NCBI GenBank assembly: GCA_009360885.1 | Contig: SPEL01000004.1 | Span: forward strand, 1-64,000 | Length of the DNA: 64,000 nucleotides | Direction of reading: 5' to 3' | From: Sphingobium sp. | GTDB taxonomy: Bacteria; Pseudomonadota; Alphaproteobacteria; Sphingomonadales; Sphingomonadaceae | Part shown: positions 7,633 through 16,639 of the stretch, one piece after another | Layout: each line of letters opens with the position of its first letter | How positions within the stretch are numbered: the stretch's first letter is position 1 | Program-made: the position numbers and the translations under genes | Notes under the pieces: model-generated | What the model was told of the DNA's origin: nothing | Databases searched by the model: none | Seen by the model: only the letters and a program-made list of their open reading frames with translations

Positions 7633-7707
7633 TGGTGACCCCTACGGGAATCGAACCCGTGTTTCAGCCGTGAAAGGGCCGCGTCCTAACCGCTAGACGA
7701 AGGGGCC
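7633..7707 (-). tRNA. tRNA-Glu (anticodon TTC)
   Basis: Read on the minus strand it starts GGCCCCTTCGTCTAGCGG and ends with GTAGGGGTCACCA. The acceptor stem GGCCCCT pairs with AGGGGTC (one G-U), the D-loop has GTCTAGCGGTTAGGAC, the anticodon loop is CTTTCAC with TTC, and the T-arm has GGGTTCGATTCCC. CCA is encoded. The 3' half faces the integrase and is the likely insertion site of the element at the left. Confidence 0.96.
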
Positions 7708-7892
7708 ATCAGATGCCTTGGCATCGTTGGTGAGAGAGGCCCTTAACCGCTTCGCCCCCCGGAATCAAGCACCAGTTCATCAGTAAATGGACTATCCCCC
7801 TATTTTACGTGTGAAAAAACAAAATGCCGGACCACCAAGGCGGTCCGGCACGTTATTTCTATCCTGTCACAATCGGCCAGATGGCCAGACTA
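7708..7892 (-). terminator. Intrinsic terminator of the DAHP synthase gene (7813-7850)
   Basis: The stem TGCCGGACC (7825-7833) pairs with GGTCCGGCA (7842-7850); read on the minus strand it is followed by TTTTGTTTTTTC (7824-7813). It sits 42 bases beyond the DAHP synthase stop. The rest of this gap between the tRNA and the gene holds nothing I can name. Confidence 0.8.
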
Positions 7893-9311
7893 TCAGGCAG
7901 CGGCTTTACGGCGTTCTGCCAATTCATCATTCAGCATTTCCGCCAGCAGGAAAGCCAGTTCCAGCGATTGCGCCGCATTCAAACGCGGATCGCAATGGGT
8001 ATGGTAACGATCTGCCAATCCCTCATCGGTGATAGCAATCGCGCCGCCGGTGCATTCCGTTACATTCTGGCCGGTCATCTCGGCATGAATACCGCCGCCA
8101 AAGCTGCCTTCGGCGCGATGCACCGCAAAGAAGCCTCGCACTTCGGCCAAGATACGCTCAAACGGCCGCGTCTTATAGCCATTGGCAGCCTTCACGACAT
8201 TACCGTGCATCGGGTCACAAGACCACAGCACCGGATGCCCTTCACGCATTACTGCCCGCACCAGCTTCGGCAGGCCAGCTTCGATCTTATCATAGCCATA
8301 GCGGGTGATGAGCGTGATGCGCCCTTCGATCCGGCCAGGATTCAGTACATCGAGCAGGCGCAGCAAAGCATCAGGCTCCAGCGACGGACCACATTTCAAA
8401 CCGATCGGATTACCGATACCACGCAGATATTCGACATGGGCAGACCCTTCAAACCGGGTACGATCGCCAATCCACAGCATATGCGCCGATGTGTCATACC
8501 ATCCACCAGTCAGCGAATCCTGCCGTGTCAGCGATTGCTCATAAGGCAGCAACAGCGCTTCGTGACTGGTGTAAAAGCTGGTGGTGCGCAGTTGCGGCAC
8601 GGTATCCGCACTGATGCCGCACGCCGCCATGAAATCCAGCGCTTCACCGATACGATCCGCCGTTTTGCTGAACTTCTCAGCCCAAGGGCTGCGGCCCATG
8701 AAATCAAGGGTCCAGCGGTGAATTTGGTGCAGATTGGCATAGCCGCCCTGCGCGAAGGCACGCAGCAGGTTGAGCGTCGCCGCCGACTGATTATAGGCCT
8801 GCACCATGCGCTGCGGGTCAGGATCACGCCCTTCGGGTGTGAAGGCGATATCATTGATGATGTCCCCGCGATAGCTATCCAACTCTACGCCGTTAATCAC
8901 TTCCGTCGGCGCAGAACGCGGCTTGGCAAATTGTCCGGCCATGCGGCCTACCTTCACGATCGGCAACTTTGACGCAAAGGTCAGCACCACCGCCATCTGA
9001 AGCAGCACACGGAATGTGTCACGGATGTTGTTCGGGTGGAACTCAGCAAAGCTCTCGGCGCAGTCTCCGCCCTGCAGCAGAAATGCCTCGCCCCGCTGTA
9101 CCTTCGCCAGTTCTGCCTGCAGCGCACGTGATTCGCCAGCAAAGACCAGCGGCGGATAGCTGGAAAGCTGTTTTTCCGCTGCGGCAAGGGCCGCTGCATC
9201 ACGATATTCGGGCATTTGCAGCCCTTCATGTTCCCGCCAACTGCCGGGCGTCCAGTTCGCCGCCACTTCATCAACTCCTGTATCAATGCGCATCATGCGC
9301 ATTATTTCCAT
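7893..9311 (-). CDS. Class II 3-deoxy-7-phosphoheptulonate (DAHP) synthase
   Basis: The enzyme condenses phosphoenolpyruvate and erythrose 4-phosphate, the first step of the shikimate pathway. It is the class II (plant/Mycobacterium AroG) form, recognisable by [59 protein letters not shown] and [18 protein letters not shown]. Length (472) is normal for the class. The start is uncertain: ATG at 9311 is the longest choice and ATG at 9302 has AGGGA nine bases upstream, but GTG at 9266 has an ideal GGAG eight bases before it and gives [15 protein letters not shown], which matches where the family begins. It is a single-gene unit with its own terminator. The Cys, Arg, Lys, His and Glu residues of the metal and substrate sites all appear present. 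Confidence 0.95.
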   Translation of the reverse strand: MEIMRMMRIDTGVDEVAANWTPGSWREHEGLQMPEYRDAAALAAAEKQLSSYPPLVFAGESRALQAELAKVQRGEAFLLQGGDCAESFAEFHPNNIRDTFRVLLQMAVVLTFASKLPIVKVGRMAGQFAKPRSAPTEVINGVELDSYRGDIINDIAFTPEGRDPDPQRMVQAYNQSAATLNLLRAFAQGGYANLHQIHRWTLDFMGRSPWAEKFSKTADRIGEALDFMAACGISADTVPQLRTTSFYTSHEALLLPYEQSLTRQDSLTGGWYDTSAHMLWIGDRTRFEGSAHVEYLRGIGNPIGLKCGPSLEPDALLRLLDVLNPGRIEGRITLITRYGYDKIEAGLPKLVRAVMREGHPVLWSCDPMHGNVVKAANGYKTRPFERILAEVRGFFAVHRAEGSFGGGIHAEMTGQNVTECTGGAIAITDEGLADRYHTHCDPRLNAAQSLELAFLLAEMLNDELAERRKAAA

Positions 9312-9507
9312 TCCCTATTGGCACATTCTCTATGGGCTGTCCCTGCCATAGGCAACCGGGAAGAATATTCTACTCCATATCTGTTCCGAAGAAAAATCAG
9401 ATGTTCCGATTATACTGATCGGTTCAAAGGGGCTTCACCACCTCTGCTATCAGGCTACCGAAGGATATATGGACCGAGCCGTTGAGTACAAGAGCGACAT
9501 AAAGCCG

Positions 9508-10383
9508 TCAAAAGGCGAAGATATGCGCCGCCTCTTCATCACTGACCGGCATATCGAAATAGCGGTGTAGTGCGTTTCTGATGTCTGCGGCGCTCTTCAT
9601 CTCTGCCAACAGAATGTCGCCGCCATTCCGCACCTTCAGTCGATTGCCGGACAGGGACGCATAGCCATTTTCCATAATACGATGGGCCATAGCAATACTG
9701 GTAAAGCGCGTATTCGGGCGGGTTGAGGTCCAGTGATTGCCCATTTCCCTGTCCGCCTCAAAAACCGAATCGGTGGTGAAGCTATATTGCTCCTGCCATA
9801 TGGCGGCTTCATCGTCGGTGATTTCCATGAAATGGGTCGCGCCCTGTCGCTCAAACATCCAGCCATGCCCATCATCATGGCGCAAGCGAAAGCGCAGACC
9901 ATCACTATCCGGCCCATATTCCCCTTCCACCAACGGCAAGGGCGGGGTGAGACTGCCCCCAAAGCCAACATCCGCAATCCATGGCTGCTCATTCAGCATG
10001 ACCAGTTCCAGTTGATGCGTACGCGGCGGCACTATGCCTTGTTCCGCCCGGAACCAGACACGCCCCATCAGGGGGCGTCCGTCAAATCCCAGTGCCTTTA
10101 ACGCCCTGTCGAACAGGGCATTTTGTTCAAAACAATAACCACCCCGCCGGGCATGAACCAGCTTATCAAATATGGCCTGCGGGGCGAGGCTGATACCCCG
10201 CCCCAGCACAATATCGAGATTTTCAAAGGGGATGGCCATGCGGTGCGCCTGCACCAGACGCGCCAGCCCCTCCGCCGATATTGGGATGGGACCATCCAGC
10301 CCAATACGACGAAGATAGGCTGTTAAATCAAAATCCTGCCCCTGTTCCGGCATGATATCAGGCGGCACAGAGGCAGAGCGCAT
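9508..10383 (-). CDS. nat: Arylamine N-acetyltransferase
   Basis: This is a NAT-family enzyme that moves an acetyl group from acetyl-CoA to aromatic amines or hydrazines. With the start at 10383 it has 291 residues. The catalytic triad is visible as Cys84 (RRGGYCFEQN), His123 (PRTHQLELV) and Asp138 (WIADVGFGG); the IPFENLDIVLGRGI motif at about 51-64 is also typical. The frame is open up to 10425, but that would overlap the preceding gene; ATG at 10383 leaves a 14-base gap, and ATG at 10353 is also possible. None has a strong Shine-Dalgarno, so translation may rely on the upstream gene. The natural substrate cannot be told from sequence. Confidence 0.93.
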   Translation of the reverse strand: MRSASVPPDIMPEQGQDFDLTAYLRRIGLDGPIPISAEGLARLVQAHRMAIPFENLDIVLGRGISLAPQAIFDKLVHARRGGYCFEQNALFDRALKALGFDGRPLMGRVWFRAEQGIVPPRTHQLELVMLNEQPWIADVGFGGSLTPPLPLVEGEYGPDSDGLRFRLRHDDGHGWMFERQGATHFMEITDDEAAIWQEQYSFTTDSVFEADREMGNHWTSTRPNTRFTSIAMAHRIMENGYASLSGNRLKVRNGGDILLAEMKSAADIRNALHRYFDMPVSDEEAAHIFAF

Positions 10384-10397
10384 GTTTACAGACCCGA

Positions 10398-10967
10398 TTA
10401 TTTTGCTGCGGGCGTTGCCGGGCAATCACCAATGCGCTTACCCGATGTTTTCATGACCATATGCATTTTCATATCGCCAGCCGCAGGGCCACCCATGCCA
10501 GCGGCCTGCATTTCCATATTCATTGCATAGGCTGTTTCGGAATAGGTGCCGTCGATGGTCACGTCCGCCTTGCCCTGCTGGCCTTGCGGTGCGGGGCAGC
10601 TAATCTTGCCCTGGATCTTGCCGCCCGCCATTTCAAAACCGCTATAGGTACAATTGCTGTCTTTCTGCGCGGTCAGGAAATCTGCGCTGGGGTTGGCCGC
10701 CTGTTCAGGCGTGATGCAGCTTTTGCTGGTTTGTTTTTGCCCCTTCATGGCCTCTATCAGGGCCGGAGGAGCCGCTTCCTTACCCCCTTCAAACTTCACA
10801 TCCACGACTTCCTGCGTGCTTTCCCATTCACCGGGCTGCAACGATATTTTCTTCATTTCAGAGGCGACATCTTCGACGCTCTGGTTCTTTGCCTCGCCCG
10901 GCCCTTTGTCACACGCGGCGAGCATCATCATGGCAGAGCCTGCCAGCATCACAGAAAACAGTTTCAT
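10398..10967 (-). CDS. DUF3617-type lipoprotein
   Basis: The 189-residue product begins with a lipoprotein signal, MKLFSVMLAGSAMMMLAACDKG, with lipobox LAAC and Cys at residue 19. The mature part contains LQPGEWESTQEVVDVKFEGG and SCITPEQAANP, then a run of strands ending in a SGKRIGDC segment. This pattern (GxWE, a conserved Cys pair, and a final C) is that of DUF3617 proteins, common in sphingomonads and of unknown role. The start lies in front of nat with a 14-base gap, so the two may be cotranscribed, although nothing suggests a shared function. Confidence 0.85.
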   Translation of the reverse strand: MKLFSVMLAGSAMMMLAACDKGPGEAKNQSVEDVASEMKKISLQPGEWESTQEVVDVKFEGGKEAAPPALIEAMKGQKQTSKSCITPEQAANPSADFLTAQKDSNCTYSGFEMAGGKIQGKISCPAPQGQQGKADVTIDGTYSETAYAMNMEMQAAGMGGPAAGDMKMHMVMKTSGKRIGDCPATPAAK

Positions 10968-11120
10968 TTTATTCCTTTCGCCGCTGTAGCGGCACTATCA
11001 TTATGCGTATGGCTATCATCTGCCACTATATCTGGCATCCCGTCTGTCCGCCACATTCGTACAATTGGCCAATATGTAAAGACTTATCAGCCCTCCCCCG
11101 GTTCCCTTGCTCATTGCGGA

Positions 11121-11157
11121 ATCGACATGCTCCCCTCATATAAGCAAGCATGTCGAT
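11121..11157 (+). promoter_or_regulatory. Inverted repeat enclosing the uvrB start codon
   Basis: ATCGACATGCT (11121-11131) and AGCATGTCGAT (11147-11157) form a perfect 11-bp inverted repeat with a 15-base loop. The right arm contains the uvrB ATG itself (11150-11152). In RNA it would hide the start codon in a stem; in DNA it could be an operator. No clear Shine-Dalgarno precedes the ATG. Confidence 0.45.
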
Positions 11158-13333
11158 CGCCATCCGCACATCATTGGAAGAACCGGAAACAGGCCCAGCC
11201 TTCGTTCCGCATCGCCCGAACCTCCCTGAAAAGGCCCTTTCCGGCAGGCCTTTCAAGCTGGTGAGTGATTATGAACCGGCGGGGGACCAACCCGCCGCCA
11301 TCGCGGAGCTGGTTGCCGCTGCGAAAGAAGGCGAGAAAGATCAGGTCCTGCTGGGTGTCACAGGTTCCGGCAAGACCTTCACTATGGCAAAAACCATTGA
11401 GGCTTTGCAGCGCCCGGCATTGATATTGGCGCCCAATAAAATCCTCGCGGCGCAGCTTTACGGCGAATTTAAGAGCTTCTTCCCCGAAAATGCGGTCGAA
11501 TATTTCGTCAGCTACTATGATTATTATCAACCAGAAGCCTATGTCGCCCGCACCGATACTTATATCGAGAAAGAGTCGAGCGTTAACGAGGCGATTGACC
11601 GGATGCGCCACTCCGCCACCCGCGCCTTACTGGAACGCGATGATGTGCTGATCGTCGCATCGGTCTCCTGCCTTTACGGCATTGGATCGGTCGAGAGCTA
11701 TTCGGCCATGGCTTTCGGCCTTGCGAAAGGCTGCATGGAGGACCAGCGCGACATCATTCGCAAGCTGGTGACAATGCAGTATAAGCGTAATGACGCGGCC
11801 TTTTTCCGGGGCACCTTCCGCGTGCGCGGCGATAATCTGGAAATATTCCCCAGCCATTATGAAGACACCGCATGGCGCATCAGTTTCTTCGGTGATGAAA
11901 TAGAGGAAATCGTCGAATTTGATCCGCTGACCGGCAAGAAAATCGCGGCGCTGGATTATGTACGGGTTTTCCCCAACAGCCACCATGTGACGCCCGGCCC
12001 TACGCTTAAACAAGCGATGGAGGCGATGCGGGCGGAACTCGCCGTGCGCCTCAAGGACCTTAACGATCAGGGAAAACTGCTGGAGGCTCAGCGCCTCGAA
12101 CAGCGCACCAATTTCGACCTTGAAATGATCGCTGCCACGGGTGCCTGCGCGGGGATTGAAAATTACTCCCGCTTCCTGACAGGCCGCCTGCCCGGTGAGC
12201 CGCCACCGACTTTATTTGAATATCTGCCGGAAAATGCGTTGCTGTTTGTGGACGAAAGCCACCAGACCATCCCGCAGATCAGCGCGATGGCACGCGGCGA
12301 TCACCGCCGCAAAACCACGCTGGCGGAATATGGTTTCCGCCTGCCAAGCTGCATCGACAACCGCCCGCTGCGCTTTAACGAGTGGGAGGCGATGCGCCCC
12401 CAGACCGTCAGCGTTTCCGCCACCCCCGGCGGATGGGAGATGGAGCAGACCGGCGGCGTGTTTACCGAACAGGTCATTCGCCCCACCGGCCTCATCGACC
12501 CGCCAGTAGAAATCCGCCCGGTGGAGGATCAGGTACAGGACATCATCCATGAAGCAAAGCTGACCGCCGAAAAGGGTTATCGTACCCTCATCACCACCCT
12601 CACCAAACGCATGGCCGAGGATTTGACCGAGTTCATGCATGAATCTGGTGTGCGAGTGCGGTATATGCACAGCGACGTTGAAACGCTGGAACGCATTGAG
12701 CTCATCCGTGATCTGCGCCTTGGCGTTTATGATGTGCTGGTGGGCATCAACCTGCTGCGTGAGGGGCTGGACATTCCCGAATGCGGCCTTGTCGGCATAT
12801 TGGACGCGGACAAAGAAGGCTTTCTACGCAGCGAAACCTCGCTTATCCAGACCATAGGCCGCGCTGCGCGCAATGTGGACGGACGCGTCATCCTCTATGC
12901 CGATAAAGTGACGGGCAGCATGGAACGGGCGCTGGGGGAAACAAGCCGCCGCCGCGAAAAACAAGTGGCCTATAACACCGCCCATGGCATCACGCCCGCT
13001 ACCGTCAAAAAGCAGATTGGCGACATCATTGCCGATGTATCGCAGCAGGATGGTGTCACGATTGATATGGGGGACGATGCGCCGCAGCATCTCGTTGGCC
13101 ATAATTTGCGAGCGTATATCGAGGAATTAGAGGGCAAGATGCGCGCCGCCGCTGGCAATCTGGAATTTGAAGAGGCTGCCCAAATTCGTGACCAGATCAA
13201 ACAACTGGAGGCCAGCGAACTGGGCCTGCCCGGTACACAACAAATGGCGCGCCCACTGGGCCGTTCTACCGAGGGGAAAGCGGGCACCCGCAAGACACGC
13301 TTTGGCAAAATCCAGCGGAAGGGGCGATCATAA
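11150..13333 (+). CDS. uvrB: Excinuclease ABC subunit B
   Basis: UvrB is the damage-verifying helicase of nucleotide excision repair, working with UvrA and UvrC. The 727-residue protein shows Walker A GVTGSGKT at about 69-76, the beta-hairpin [11 protein letters not shown] near 125, [23 protein letters not shown] as Walker [12 protein letters not shown], the helicase motifs [13 protein letters not shown] and QTIGRAARN, and a C-terminal UVR segment ([14 protein letters not shown]) for UvrC binding, then a short basic tail. An N-terminal extension of about 30 residues precedes the usual beginning. No alphaproteobacterial SOS box (GTTC-N7-GTTC) is seen upstream. Confidence 0.98.
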   Translation: MSIAIRTSLEEPETGPAFVPHRPNLPEKALSGRPFKLVSDYEPAGDQPAAIAELVAAAKEGEKDQVLLGVTGSGKTFTMAKTIEALQRPALILAPNKILAAQLYGEFKSFFPENAVEYFVSYYDYYQPEAYVARTDTYIEKESSVNEAIDRMRHSATRALLERDDVLIVASVSCLYGIGSVESYSAMAFGLAKGCMEDQRDIIRKLVTMQYKRNDAAFFRGTFRVRGDNLEIFPSHYEDTAWRISFFGDEIEEIVEFDPLTGKKIAALDYVRVFPNSHHVTPGPTLKQAMEAMRAELAVRLKDLNDQGKLLEAQRLEQRTNFDLEMIAATGACAGIENYSRFLTGRLPGEPPPTLFEYLPENALLFVDESHQTIPQISAMARGDHRRKTTLAEYGFRLPSCIDNRPLRFNEWEAMRPQTVSVSATPGGWEMEQTGGVFTEQVIRPTGLIDPPVEIRPVEDQVQDIIHEAKLTAEKGYRTLITTLTKRMAEDLTEFMHESGVRVRYMHSDVETLERIELIRDLRLGVYDVLVGINLLREGLDIPECGLVGILDADKEGFLRSETSLIQTIGRAARNVDGRVILYADKVTGSMERALGETSRRREKQVAYNTAHGITPATVKKQIGDIIADVSQQDGVTIDMGDDAPQHLVGHNLRAYIEELEGKMRAAAGNLEFEEAAQIRDQIKQLEASELGLPGTQQMARPLGRSTEGKAGTRKTRFGKIQRKGRS

Positions 13334-13462
13334 ATATCTGCAATACATCATCCTATAGCGGCCAGACGCGCGGCATAATATGATGACCTTTCAGATTAGG
13401 CCCATTATCCCAGAAAAGTTATGGGGTTGAGCATCACCGCAGACCCGGCCATAATCAGGCCC

Positions 13463-14011
13463 ATGAAAATGACTTATCAGCTTCAGGCTGCTGCGACATT
13501 CGGCGGCCTTCTCCTCCTCGCTGGCTGCGTTGGCGCACCCAAAGACGCGCCCACGCCGCCGCCTGCCGCACGACCTGTGCCGCCACCGCCATCGCCAGCT
13601 CTACCAAAAGACTGGCGCGCATGGCCCGTCGCGAAGGGAGACTGGAGCTATCAAAAGGGCAAGGATGGCTCCATCGCTGCTTTTGGCGAACCGGGCAAAC
13701 CGATGCTGGTCGTCTTTCGCTGCGAAAGTGCGACGCGCCGCATTCATATGCTACGCACCACCCCACATCCGGCGCAACCCGGCAGCCAGATGGTCATTCA
13801 CACCAGCTATGGCAGTGTGCAATGGCCCATCGCGGTCGAAACCAATGTGACTGATGGCTATGTAGGCGCCGTGCGCGCCAGCAACGATGCCGTGCTGGAC
13901 CAGATTGCCTTCTCCCGTGGCCGCTTCGCGATAGAAGTGCCGGGAACGACGCCGATTTCCGTTCCCAACTGGGCAGAAATCACGCGGGTGATCGAGGATT
14001 GCCGGGGATAA
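13463..14011 (+). CDS. Conserved lipoprotein of unknown function
   Basis: The 182-residue product starts MKMTYQLQAAATFGGLLLLAGCVG with a clear lipobox (LAGC), so it should be lipid-anchored. A Pro-rich linker (about residues 30-48) is followed by KDWRAWPVAKGDWSYQKG and a beta-rich domain that ends VIEDCRG. The open frame begins at 13421, but the signal peptide requires the ATG at 13463. I do not recognise a named family; similar small lipoproteins are common in sphingomonads. It is followed by its own terminator. Confidence 0.75.
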   Translation: MKMTYQLQAAATFGGLLLLAGCVGAPKDAPTPPPAARPVPPPPSPALPKDWRAWPVAKGDWSYQKGKDGSIAAFGEPGKPMLVVFRCESATRRIHMLRTTPHPAQPGSQMVIHTSYGSVQWPIAVETNVTDGYVGAVRASNDAVLDQIAFSRGRFAIEVPGTTPISVPNWAEITRVIEDCRG

Positions 14012-14040
14012 TCGCTGTTTCTCAATCGCAATGTTACGGA

Positions 14041-14066
14041 AAAGGGCGCAATATGCGCCCTTTTTG
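14041..14066 (+). terminator. Intrinsic terminator
   Basis: The stem AAAAGGGCGCA-ATA-TGCGCCCTTTT is completed by a T-run (14062-14066). It follows the lipoprotein gene by 30 bases. Confidence 0.85.
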
Positions 14067-14192
14067 CTGCCCTGCACAAAGATAGCCCCAGCCGAAGGGC
14101 GGGACGGATATTATGATTCGAAAAAAGAAAAATACAAGCCTTGATCCTGCCTGTAATTTGACTCACATATTCCCCTGTGGCCGGTGAGTTTG

Positions 14193-14211
14193 TCTGGTCG
14201 AAAGGACCAGA
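14193..14211 (+). other. Small hairpin upstream of the strong Shine-Dalgarno ORF
   Basis: TCTGGTC-GAAAG-GACCAGA is a perfect 7-bp stem with a purine-rich 5-base loop. It stands 37 bases before the strong ribosome-binding site at 14249. A role as an RNA regulatory element is possible but unproven. Confidence 0.35.
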
Positions 14212-14248
14212 TACCTCAGCTTGGGCGACACACGGCTTTAACAGCGCG

Positions 14249-14320
14249 AAAGGAGGTGATCCGATGTCTCATGGTTCAGCAATGGGGTCGGACAAGTCCA
14301 TTCGGGGGATACGCGGCTGA
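14249..14320 (+). CDS. 18-codon ORF with an exceptionally long Shine-Dalgarno
   Basis: The sequence GAAAGGAGGTGATCC (14249-14263) is complementary to 15 consecutive bases of the expected alphaproteobacterial 16S rRNA tail, and is followed after one base by an ATG at 14264. The ORF encodes MSHGSAMGSDKSIRGIRG and stops at two tandem stop codons (TGA TAA). Most genes in this window have only four- or five-base matches. It could be a leader peptide, a decoy for ribosomes, or a true microprotein; no regulated gene follows directly on this strand, since the next annotated gene is on the other strand. Coordinates include the ribosome-binding site; the coding part is 14264-14320. Confidence 0.45.
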   Translation, partial: KGGDPMSHGSAMGSDKSIRGIRG

Positions 14321-14416
14321 TAATCGGGTGATGGCTATGGGCCTGCGCCCTGCGGCTATAGAAAGACCGCACCGCAGCAGCCCCCTCCCCCGCAATAGCG
14401 CGATTTCCATTCCCCA

Positions 14417-14548
14417 ATGACCTATGCGGCCCTGTTGGTCGCAGGCTTTTTGACCGCTGACCATGTCATGACGGGCCGTCGGGGGCGTGCGCCTCTGGCG
14501 GCCCCTCTCATATTCAAGTCGCAAGAAATTGGGGCAGCAGACTTCTAA
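14417..14548 (+). CDS. Possible 43-residue small membrane protein
   Basis: An ATG at 14417 opens a 43-residue frame starting MTYAALLVAGFLTADHVMTG, with a hydrophobic first part and a basic middle. It lies in the same frame as the 18-codon ORF above, with three stop codons between them. It also overlaps by four bases (ATGA) the stop of another short frame that runs from 14184. The evidence is only start, stop and composition, so this may not be a gene. Confidence 0.25.
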   Translation: MTYAALLVAGFLTADHVMTGRRGRAPLAAPLIFKSQEIGAADF

Positions 14549-14550
14549 AA

Positions 14551-14751
14551 TCACAGTCGGCTGTTGCGGCGTTCCGGCCCGGTATAATTGGCATCAGACC
14601 CGGCAACGCGGCGATCATGCATCACCAGCACCCGGCCCAGCTTTCCCGTGTGCATATTGGCTTCTTCGGCCACAGCCTCTAACGAACCCAGTTCATCATA
14701 GCGACGCTTCAGACGGGCTGCTTCTTCGTGCGATATGGGTTTCCAGAACAT
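14551..14751 (-). CDS. Small conserved hypothetical protein
   Basis: The 66-residue product starts MFWKPISHEEAARLKRRYDE, with GGAG six bases before the ATG at 14751; the longer frame to 14790 is not needed. It is basic and helical, and the segment LGSLEAVAEEANMHTGKLGRVL could be a helix-turn-helix. The tail is ANYTGPERRNSRL. I do not recognise the family. It stands alone between two plus-strand genes. Confidence 0.6.
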   Translation of the reverse strand: MFWKPISHEEAARLKRRYDELGSLEAVAEEANMHTGKLGRVLVMHDRRVAGSDANYTGPERRNSRL

Positions 14752-14888
14752 GCGGGACTCCAAACTAGGAAATATCGAAGGCCGCAGCATGAACTATATA
14801 AGGTAAATAACTGGTAAAAAGCACAGAAAAACGCCATTTTATTGCATCGCACCTTGCCTGTCTGGCTTTCCCGCGCTTAGGATGGGGC

Positions 14889-15551
14889 ATGAAAAAATCG
14901 GTCCACATCCTTGCTTTTGCGTTATTTTCTCTTTGCCTGTTTCATATACCGACAACACAGGCAGCAACGCGCCCGGAACCTGATATTGTACGAGTGGAAC
15001 TGGTAACAGGCATGGGTAGCATCACCGTCGCGGTGGACAGGAAACGCGCACCCAAAACCGCCGATAATTTCCTCACTTATGTCGATGATGGCCGATTTGA
15101 TGGAACCGATTTCTACCGTGCTGCCCGCAGCAAAGCCCGCCCAGGGACCGGATATGTTCAAGGCGGCATTCGCACCAATTTGCGCCGTTCCCTACCTCCC
15201 ATTGCGCATGAACGCACCGATGTGACCGGCATTACACATCTGGACGCCACAATCTCCATGGCGCGGGGAAATTCGGTGGATACCGCCAAGGGTAATTTTT
15301 TCATCACCGTCGGCCCCACCCCCCATATGGATGCACGGGGCGATTATGCGGGCTATGCCGCCTTTGGCCGGGTAGTTTCCGGGATGGACGTGGTAAAGCG
15401 GATACTCGCCCAGCCATCAGGTGGCGGCGTCGGCCCTATGAAGGGGCAAATGATATTAAAGCCCGTTATCCTCATCCGTGCAAAGCGCCTCAACGGCACA
15501 CCCCACCCCAGCAAATATCCCAAAGCATGGCTGTTATGGGAAAAGAAATAA
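14889..15551 (+). CDS. Exported cyclophilin-type peptidyl-prolyl isomerase
   Basis: The enzyme catalyses cis-trans isomerisation of prolyl bonds and is likely periplasmic. Residues 1-25 form a signal peptide (KKSVHILAFALFSLCLFHIP, ending TTQAA). The cyclophilin core follows: VELVTGMGSITVAVDRKRAPKTADNF, DGRFDGTDFYRA, YVQGGIRTN, ITHLDATISMARG, GNFFITVGPTPHMD and YAAFGRVVSGMDVVKRI. The usual TSQFFI of cyclophilins is replaced by KGNFFITV, which is common in bacterial members. A C-terminal extension of about 35 residues ends KAWLLWEKK. Three bases separate it from the next gene, so they form an operon. Confidence 0.92.
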   Translation: MKKSVHILAFALFSLCLFHIPTTQAATRPEPDIVRVELVTGMGSITVAVDRKRAPKTADNFLTYVDDGRFDGTDFYRAARSKARPGTGYVQGGIRTNLRRSLPPIAHERTDVTGITHLDATISMARGNSVDTAKGNFFITVGPTPHMDARGDYAGYAAFGRVVSGMDVVKRILAQPSGGGVGPMKGQMILKPVILIRAKRLNGTPHPSKYPKAWLLWEKK

Positions 15552-15554
15552 GCC

Positions 15555-16067
15555 ATGGCCGTCCCACAAAATAAGGCCGAATTACTCTGCGCTATCACCA
15601 TCAATTTTGATCGACTGATGAAGGATTTGTTCGATGTGCCAGAGGAGCAGGCCAACTATAAGGATATGGAAGGCCATGCTGCTGGCACGGTGATGAGCCT
15701 ACACGACCTCATCGCCTATCTAACGGGCTGGAATGAGCTTGTGCTGAAATGGCTGGCGCAGGATCAGGCAGGCATCGCAACGGATTTCCCCGAAACCGGC
15801 TATAAATGGAATGATCTGGGCGGGCTGGCACAGAAATTTTATCGGGACTATCAAGATTTACCCTATGCCGAGCTGCTGGCCCGCCTTGGCCGCGCCAAAG
15901 ATGCCATTATTCACGAGATAGAGGCGCGGGATGATGACACGCTTTATGGGCAAGGTTGGTACGGCAAATGGACCATGGGCAGAATGATCCAGTTCAATAG
16001 CTCATCCCCCTATGCCAACGCGCGAACCCGCATGCGAGCATGGAAGAAAAGCAGGGCTATAATATAA
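15555..16067 (+). CDS. ClbS/DfsB-family four-helix bundle protein
   Basis: The 170-residue protein begins MAVPQNKAELLCAITINFDRLMKDL and continues with MSLHDLIAYLTGWNELVLKWL and GYKWNDLGGLAQKFYRDYQDLPYAELL, which is the pattern of the ClbS/DfsB group of the DinB-like four-helix superfamily. ClbS hydrolyses the genotoxin colibactin, but most relatives have no known substrate, so no function is claimed. It starts three bases after the cyclophilin stop and is probably cotranscribed with it. Confidence 0.85.
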   Translation: MAVPQNKAELLCAITINFDRLMKDLFDVPEEQANYKDMEGHAAGTVMSLHDLIAYLTGWNELVLKWLAQDQAGIATDFPETGYKWNDLGGLAQKFYRDYQDLPYAELLARLGRAKDAIIHEIEARDDDTLYGQGWYGKWTMGRMIQFNSSSPYANARTRMRAWKKSRAII

Positions 16068-16126
16068 GGGGTCGCAGCGTCATTCATGGTTGCTAACTGG
16101 CATATACACAGCCTGCCCCCTGCGGA

Positions 16127-16528
16127 TCATATCCGCGTAAAGAAATGCTCAATCACACTTTTGGCGGGCCGGGTTGGCCGCATCGTCTCTGCATCCAGAC
16201 AGCACCAGCCTGATTTCACCTCCGCCAGCACTTCTTCGCCGCGGCGGATGATCGTCTCATAAAAGGCCTTAGCGCCCTGCACTTTTTCCAGCAGGACGGT
16301 CGCTATCACTTCATCGTCCAGAAAAGCAGGGCGCCGATAGGTGATTTCGTGCCGAAAGGCGACCCACAAATGCTTTGCAACGGCGTCGGCAGGGGCGAAT
16401 TTTTGCCAATGGCTGATAACCGCTGCCTGCACCCATTTCAGGTAGCTGGCATTATTAACATGCCCCATAAAATCAATGTCGCCCGGCTCGATATGGATGT
16501 CATAGCGATGGGAGATGCTCTGAGTCAT
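16127..16528 (-). CDS. Acyl-CoA thioesterase, 4HBT hotdog fold
   Basis: The 133-residue enzyme has the hotdog-fold active-site pattern of the 4-hydroxybenzoyl-CoA/YbgC group: DIDFMGHVNNASYLKWVQAA near the N-terminus, with the catalytic Asp in the first D-x-D and the HVNN turn. Then come WVAFRHEITYRRPAFLDDEV and AKAFYETIIRRGEEVLAEVKSGWCCLD. It probably hydrolyses an acyl-CoA; the chain preference is unknown. The ATG at 16528 (MTQSISHRYD) is chosen because the preceding seven codons to 16549 have no family counterpart. Confidence 0.9.
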   Translation of the reverse strand: MTQSISHRYDIHIEPGDIDFMGHVNNASYLKWVQAAVISHWQKFAPADAVAKHLWVAFRHEITYRRPAFLDDEVIATVLLEKVQGAKAFYETIIRRGEEVLAEVKSGWCCLDAETMRPTRPAKSVIEHFFTRI

Positions 16529-16639
16529 GGCGGCAGTATAACAGCCCATCGCCTATGATGCGACTGCGAATATCATATGGGCATAGCGGGTGCACGCATC
16601 GTACCCGATGCGGCACATCCCGCCCCGCTTCATCTTGCC

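Noticed and set aside
10968-11149. SOS (LexA) box upstream of uvrB
   Set aside because: A single GTTC at 11101 has no partner seven bases away in either direction.
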